Below, one piece after another: positions 15,393-18,547 of a stretch of 18,547 nt of DNA. Both the position numbers and the translations under genes were made by a program. Positions within the stretch are counted from its first letter, which is position 1, and every line of letters begins with the position of its first letter. Source of the stretch: SIG454 sp045646365. Lineage in GTDB: Bacteria; Bacillota; Clostridia; Monoglobales; Monoglobaceae. The stretch covers positions 1 through 18,547 of the forward strand of contig JAZRKP010000088.1 in assembly GCA_045646365.1 (NCBI GenBank), read 5' to 3'. Under the pieces are notes generated by a model. That model had not been told where the DNA came from. It saw only the letters and a program-made list of their open reading frames with translations, and did not search any database.

Positions 15393-16316
15393 TTGAAAAA
15401 TATCATCAAAAAAACAATAGCTGTCATTCTTGTTGTTATAACGCTCTTTTCAGCTTTATCGGTAGGTGCATCTGCTGCAGTAAGCAAATCCTACTACAAA
15501 ACCGGTACAACATATACCGTCAACGGTAACAAATACAGAGAAGCTACCCTTGTCAAAGACTATAAGGGGGTTAAAAAGGGACACGAATTCTATATAGACA
15601 AAAACAATAGACCTGTCACATCGAACAGTATTATCGGAAAACTCAATTTCACCAGAACCGTAAGTGAATGCAGAACACTTTTTCTTGACACCGCAAAGTC
15701 GAAGAAGTCTGCAACAATCGCAATTGTCAACACTGCATCGAAGTTCAGCGGGAATAATATGATAACAGGTGTTCTTGGTTCAGGAGGAGTCGCTTTAATC
15801 AAATGTGTGGCGGGGAATCCGTTGGGAGCAATGGTAGACACAGCTAATCTTGTTATGGACCCCGAACTTGTTGCGACAGCGGTTTGTATAGGCGTAATGA
15901 AACGCTATGGACAATCGGCTGTTGACTACGGAAACAAAGCAATAAATGCTCTCAGCAAAAACATTACAGATTATAACAAAGCATTAACCGCATACAAATA
16001 TTACTGTAATCTTATGGGTTTCTCGGCGGCAGCATGCAAAATTGGTCGTCCAATAGTGGATGAAGCAGCTTCTATCAAAAACGCTACCGCATACACATTC
16101 AAACAATTGGCAAAGGGGGTTTGCAATGATGTTATCGGAAGCAAGGTTCAAAAATTGTACAATGTTGTTAAAATGGAGAAATCTGTCAGAGAGCTGACAT
16201 CTATCCTTGGTACTGAGTCTGCAAAGAATTCAGCTTATAACCCTCATTATGCCGTTGCACAAAGATATATTTCATTGAGCGGAACAAACTCAAGCGCCAA
16301 GAAGCTTGCCAGCTGA
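15393..16316 (+). CDS. Secreted protein of unknown function, 307 aa, TTG start
   Basis: The best start is the TTG at 15393, with GGAGG exactly 8 nt before it. The frame can be read from a GTG at 15357, but that has no ribosome site at useful spacing and would place residues before the signal peptide. The N-terminus is a typical Sec signal: KNIIKKT, hydrophobic AVILVVITLFSALSVG, then ASA before AVSKSYY. The mature protein has an N-terminal basic, beta-like part with GTTYTVNGNKYREATLVKDY. A small Gly/Ala-rich hydrophobic segment (MITGVLGSGGVALIKC) follows, then a helical C-terminal half. No wall anchor or enzyme motif is visible. It is 151 nt downstream of the cysteine-rich gene and has no ACGGCAACATCTTT element, so its membership of the cluster is unclear. 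Confidence 0.85.
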   Translation: MKNIIKKTIAVILVVITLFSALSVGASAAVSKSYYKTGTTYTVNGNKYREATLVKDYKGVKKGHEFYIDKNNRPVTSNSIIGKLNFTRTVSECRTLFLDTAKSKKSATIAIVNTASKFSGNNMITGVLGSGGVALIKCVAGNPLGAMVDTANLVMDPELVATAVCIGVMKRYGQSAVDYGNKAINALSKNITDYNKALTAYKYYCNLMGFSAAACKIGRPIVDEAASIKNATAYTFKQLAKGVCNDVIGSKVQKLYNVVKMEKSVRELTSILGTESAKNSAYNPHYAVAQRYISLSGTNSSAKKLAS

Positions 16317-16470
16317 TTCAAAACATATAAGCGATTTACAAAAGCAAGTTGTTTTTGAAAGCGACACTTGGTGAATTTTAAAGAACACTTGTGTGAACAA
16401 CTAAACTACAAATGGGGTGTTAGAACCTTTTATATGAATTAATTTTAATATTCCAAACTACATTCTGACG
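16317..16470. other. Intergenic stretch without a recognised gene
   Basis: A/T-rich sequence after the secreted protein gene. It has no ORF with a ribosome site, no copy of the shared promoter element and no strong hairpin before the terminator at 16471. Confidence 0.6.
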
Positions 16471-16513
16471 AAAAAGTGCAGGCAACTCTACAATGATGTT
16501 ACCTGCACTTTTT
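16471..16513. terminator. Bidirectional terminator between the secreted protein gene and the rlmD unit
   Basis: The 12-bp stem AAAAAGTGCAGG (16471-16482) / CCTGCACTTTTT (16502-16513) supplies a T-run on both strands. A few inner bases (CAAC / GTTA) may extend the stem. It can end transcription from 15393 and from rlmD. Confidence 0.88.
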
Positions 16514-16575
16514 GTGCAATGAGGTATAACTAGAATAAGCGTTTAAATGTGATAACTGACGGGTTCAAAAAAGAT

Positions 16576-16794
16576 TTATTTAATCATCCCGAAATGTTTC
16601 AAAGCCTCTATAATTGCTTTTTCTTTATTCGTCGGGCATTGGGGTTGTCTTACATCATCGGACTTTGGTTTGTTATAACAATCACGCTCGATGATACCGC
16701 ATTTCTGTTTTACCTGTGCGATATTCACGCTGCTGACTTTCAAGCCGCTGCGTTCAACCACATAATCTTTGATTTTTATCTGGACAATAAACAT
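16576..16794 (-). CDS. Displaced C-terminal extension of RlmD (out-of-frame ORF, possible frameshift remnant)
   Basis: A 72-aa ORF overlaps the last 19 nt of rlmD in another frame. Its sequence, including YVVERSGLKVSSVNIAQVKQ, IIERDCYNKPKSDD, RQPQCP and KEKAIIEALKHFGMI, matches my memory of a small helical tail that follows methyltransferase domains in many Clostridia, usually in frame. Here the rlmD reading frame ends right after HVETVCLLSR and the tail resumes in a different frame. This suggests either a frameshift plus loss of the linker, or a separately translated small protein; GGAG lies 6 nt before its ATG. Its conserved look argues that it was under selection recently. Moderate confidence that it is real coding sequence, low confidence that it is expressed. 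Confidence 0.6.
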   Translation of the reverse strand: MFIVQIKIKDYVVERSGLKVSSVNIAQVKQKCGIIERDCYNKPKSDDVRQPQCPTNKEKAIIEALKHFGMIK

Positions 16795-18125
16795 ACCGTC
16801 TCCACGTGGCCTGTTCCGGGGAACATATCGACGGGGGTGGCTTTGACGGCGGTGTAGCCGAGGTCGGCAAAAATTCCGCAGTCTCTCGCAAGGGTTGCAG
16901 GGTCGCAGGAAACATAAACAATTCTGTCAGGTTCCATCTCCGCCGCAGTTTTCAGCATCTCGGGACTGCATCCCTTTCTCGGCGGGTCAAGAATAATAAC
17001 TTCGGGTCGGATACCCTCATTTTTCAGAATTTCCGCCGCTTCGGCGGCATCTCCGCAGATAAAACGCGAATTCGTTATTCCGTTTATCTCCGCATTGACT
17101 TTGGCATCTTCAATAGCTTCGGGTACAATCTCAACGCCGATGATTTCCTTTGCCTTATGTGCCATGGAAAGTCCTATCGTACCCGCACCGCAGTAGAGGT
17201 CAAAAACCGTTTCACCGCCCGTAAGATTTGCATATTCGGCGGCTTTGTTATAGAGCTTCTCCGCCTGATTTCTGTTCACCTGATAGAACGAAAGCGGCGA
17301 AATTCTGAACTTCAGTCCGCAGAGAATATCGGTAATCGTATCGCTTCCCCAAAGTGTACGGCACTTGTCACCGAGAATAACATTTGTATCTTTTGTGTTG
17401 GAATTTATAATAATACTTTTGATTTGAGGCTCTTTTTCAAGGAGTGCATCAATCAATTTATCCTCTGCGGGCAAAGATTTTCCGTTGATAACGGCACAAA
17501 CCATGATTTCTCCGCTTGCACTCCCTTTTCTGATATAGATATGACGCAAAAGTCCTTTGTGTTTTGTTTCGTCATAGACAGAAACGTTGAACTTCTTCAC
17601 ATAATCCGAAAAAACACCGAGTATTCCCCCGAATTCCGACGGCTGAAGCAGACAGTCGGGACAATGCACAACTCTGTGGCTGTGAGGCGAATAAAAACCC
17701 GTTCTGATTTCGCCGTTTTCCTCCGCAACGGGATACTGCGCTTTGTTGCGGTAACGGTAACGGTTGTCACCGCCGATAATCGGCTCAAATTCGGGATTCA
17801 CTCCGCCGATTCTTCTGAAGCATTCAGCAACATGGTCAGCCTTGATTTTCTTTTCGGCATCGTATGTCATGTGCGAAAAAACACAGCCTCCGCACTTGAG
17901 ATATACGGGACATTCAGGCTCAATTCTGTCTGCCGACGGACTTATGACACTCTCAACCTTTGCAAAGGCATAGGTCTTTTTTGTTTTGAGGATATGGGCG
18001 GTTATTTCGTCACCGATTGCCGTTGCGGGAACGAAAATCGCCATGCCGTTATATCTGCCCACACCGCTTCCGTTTGATGAGCAGGATTCAATTTTAAGAT
18101 TTATTCTGTCGTTTTTCTTAAGCAC
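16776..18125 (-). CDS. rlmD: 23S rRNA (uracil-C5)-methyltransferase RlmD/RlmCD
   Basis: The protein is 449 aa, the usual length for the TrmA/RumA family. Residues about 1-60 form a TRAM RNA-binding domain (SNGSGVGRYNGMAIFVP). Cys72, Cys78 and Cys81 (ECPVYLKCGGC) with Cys155 (HCPDC) are the iron-sulphur cluster ligands. The SAM-binding motif is FDLYCGAGTIG (308-318), DPPRKG is at 380-385, and catalytic Cys407 is in VSCDPATLARD. The enzyme makes 5-methyluridine in 23S rRNA (position 1939, and in Gram-positives often also 747). The start is a GTG at 18125, with GGAGG 10 nt upstream. It has its own promoter on the minus strand. The gene is visibly richer in G+C than the kinase/VirD4 region, as expected of a core gene bordering an accessory cluster. 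Confidence 0.95.
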   Translation of the reverse strand: MLKKNDRINLKIESCSSNGSGVGRYNGMAIFVPATAIGDEITAHILKTKKTYAFAKVESVISPSADRIEPECPVYLKCGGCVFSHMTYDAEKKIKADHVAECFRRIGGVNPEFEPIIGGDNRYRYRNKAQYPVAEENGEIRTGFYSPHSHRVVHCPDCLLQPSEFGGILGVFSDYVKKFNVSVYDETKHKGLLRHIYIRKGSASGEIMVCAVINGKSLPAEDKLIDALLEKEPQIKSIIINSNTKDTNVILGDKCRTLWGSDTITDILCGLKFRISPLSFYQVNRNQAEKLYNKAAEYANLTGGETVFDLYCGAGTIGLSMAHKAKEIIGVEIVPEAIEDAKVNAEINGITNSRFICGDAAEAAEILKNEGIRPEVIILDPPRKGCSPEMLKTAAEMEPDRIVYVSCDPATLARDCGIFADLGYTAVKATPVDMFPGTGHVETVCLLSR

Positions 18126-18161
18126 CGCCGAAAAGCCTCCGCAAATGTATTTTATTTGGTA

Positions 18162-18190
18162 ATTATAGCATAACAGCCATGGGTTTGCAA
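18162..18190 (-). promoter_or_regulatory. Sigma-A promoter of rlmD
   Basis: On the minus strand TTGCAA (18190-18185), a 17-nt spacer, then TATAAT (18167-18162). The leader to the GTG at 18125 is about 30 nt and contains GGAGG. Confidence 0.8.
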
Positions 18191-18215
18191 ATACTTTATA
18201 TAGTGGAAATATCTG

Positions 18216-18244
18216 TTGATTTTTATTGTTCTATTTGTTAAAAT
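18216..18244 (+). promoter_or_regulatory. Sigma-A promoter of the secreted Ig-like protein gene
   Basis: TTGATT (18216-18221), a 17-nt spacer, then TAAAAT (18239-18244). GAGGAG lies before the ATG at 18275. It is divergent from the rlmD promoter. Confidence 0.65.
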
Positions 18245-18274
18245 AATATGAATTTTGTTTTGAGGAGAATTGTA

Positions 18275-18547
18275 ATGAGAAAAATTGCCGTTAAAATCAC
18301 CGCACTTATTCTTGTTCTGCTTTCGCTGTCTTCAACATTCATATCGGGTGCAGCCGTTATTGCGGATGAAATTGAAGCAAACGAAACCGTTGTAAGCGAA
18401 ACCGCAGAAGATACCGTTCCCGACGAATCCGAAGAACCTGCAGAACCCGAAGAGCCTGCAGTTCCTTCAATCAAGATAACAAGCGAACAGCTTACAATCA
18501 AGGTTCACAAAACCGTTAAGATGACTGCAACAATCGAAAACGTTGAC
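18275..18547 (+). CDS. Secreted protein with acidic linker and Ig-like domain, N-terminal part (3' end outside window)
   Basis: The ATG at 18275 has GAGGAG about 8 nt upstream, and the frame is open to the window edge (91 codons). The N-terminus is a Sec signal: MRKIAVKI, hydrophobic TALILVLLSLSSTFISG, then AAVIA before DEIEANE. A linker of Glu, Pro, Ser and Val follows, with repeated EEPAEPEEPA-type units, like the linkers of surface proteins. The last residues (PSIKITSEQLTIKVHKTVKM, then TATIENVD) read as the first strands of a bacterial Ig-like (Big_2) domain. It is probably a surface or secreted modular protein; the rest is not visible. Confidence 0.85.
   Translation, partial: MRKIAVKITALILVLLSLSSTFISGAAVIADEIEANETVVSETAEDTVPDESEEPAEPEEPAVPSIKITSEQLTIKVHKTVKMTATIENVD

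Noticed and set aside
16806..18077. A 423-codon plus-strand ORF opposite rlmD
   Set aside because: It is the antisense shadow of rlmD, with no sensible protein pattern or ribosome site; the minus strand has all TrmA-family motifs.

Overview
The window looks like a chromosomal segment of a low-GC Clostridia member, probably a Ruminococcus/Oscillospiraceae-type gut or rumen bacterium. The evidence is strong Shine-Dalgarno sites, sigma-A-like promoters, secreted proteins with Firmicutes-type signal peptides and Ig-like modules, and a TrmA-family 23S rRNA methyltransferase of the clostridial type. There is no rRNA, tRNA, CRISPR array, transposase, integrase or relaxase in view. The species assignment is inference.

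Layout. (1) 1-2130: the 3' part of a CHAP-domain cell-wall hydrolase gene, then a small HELRH putative metalloprotein gene whose best start is followed by an in-frame stop; each ends in a strong hairpin terminator. (2) 6125-2134, minus strand: a tight four-gene operon encoding a membrane-anchored transglutaminase-like protein, a winged-helix protein, an unknown protein and a TM-less VirD4/TraG-type ATPase. (3) 6385-12293, plus strand: an unknown 453-aa helical protein, then a 1490-aa protein joining a Ser/Thr kinase, a STAND/NACHT-like NTPase, one membrane span and about five extracellular beta-rich repeats. (4) 13702-12344, minus strand: a pseudokinase with a DUF4145/HEPN-like N-terminal part. 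(5) 13899-15241, plus strand: a PPP-family protein phosphatase, a small lipoprotein, a 95-aa protein and a 52-aa cysteine-rich protein. (6) 15393-16316: a secreted protein of unknown function with a TTG start. (7) 18125-16576, minus strand: rlmD and a short overlapping ORF that looks like its displaced C-terminal extension. (8) 18275 to the end: the start of a secreted Ig-like-domain protein.

The main discovery is a shared promoter element, consensus AAAACGGCAACATCTTTT, present four times. In every copy the ACGG begins exactly 38 nt before a -10 hexamer (TTTAAT, TATAAT, TATAAC, TATAAT). The copies precede the transglutaminase/VirD4 operon, the kinase-STAND gene and (twice in tandem) the phosphatase operon. 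The innermost of the tandem pair also abuts the -35 of the divergent pseudokinase promoter. This ties regions 2 to 5 (about 2.1-15.2 kb) into one candidate regulon.

Hypothesis: an envelope-sensing phospho-signalling system in which a kinase-NTPase receptor, a pseudokinase and a PPP phosphatase are co-regulated with a non-conjugative VirD4-type ATPase module. I do not recognise it as a described system. Its output (defence, envelope response or protein/DNA translocation) cannot be decided from sequence alone.
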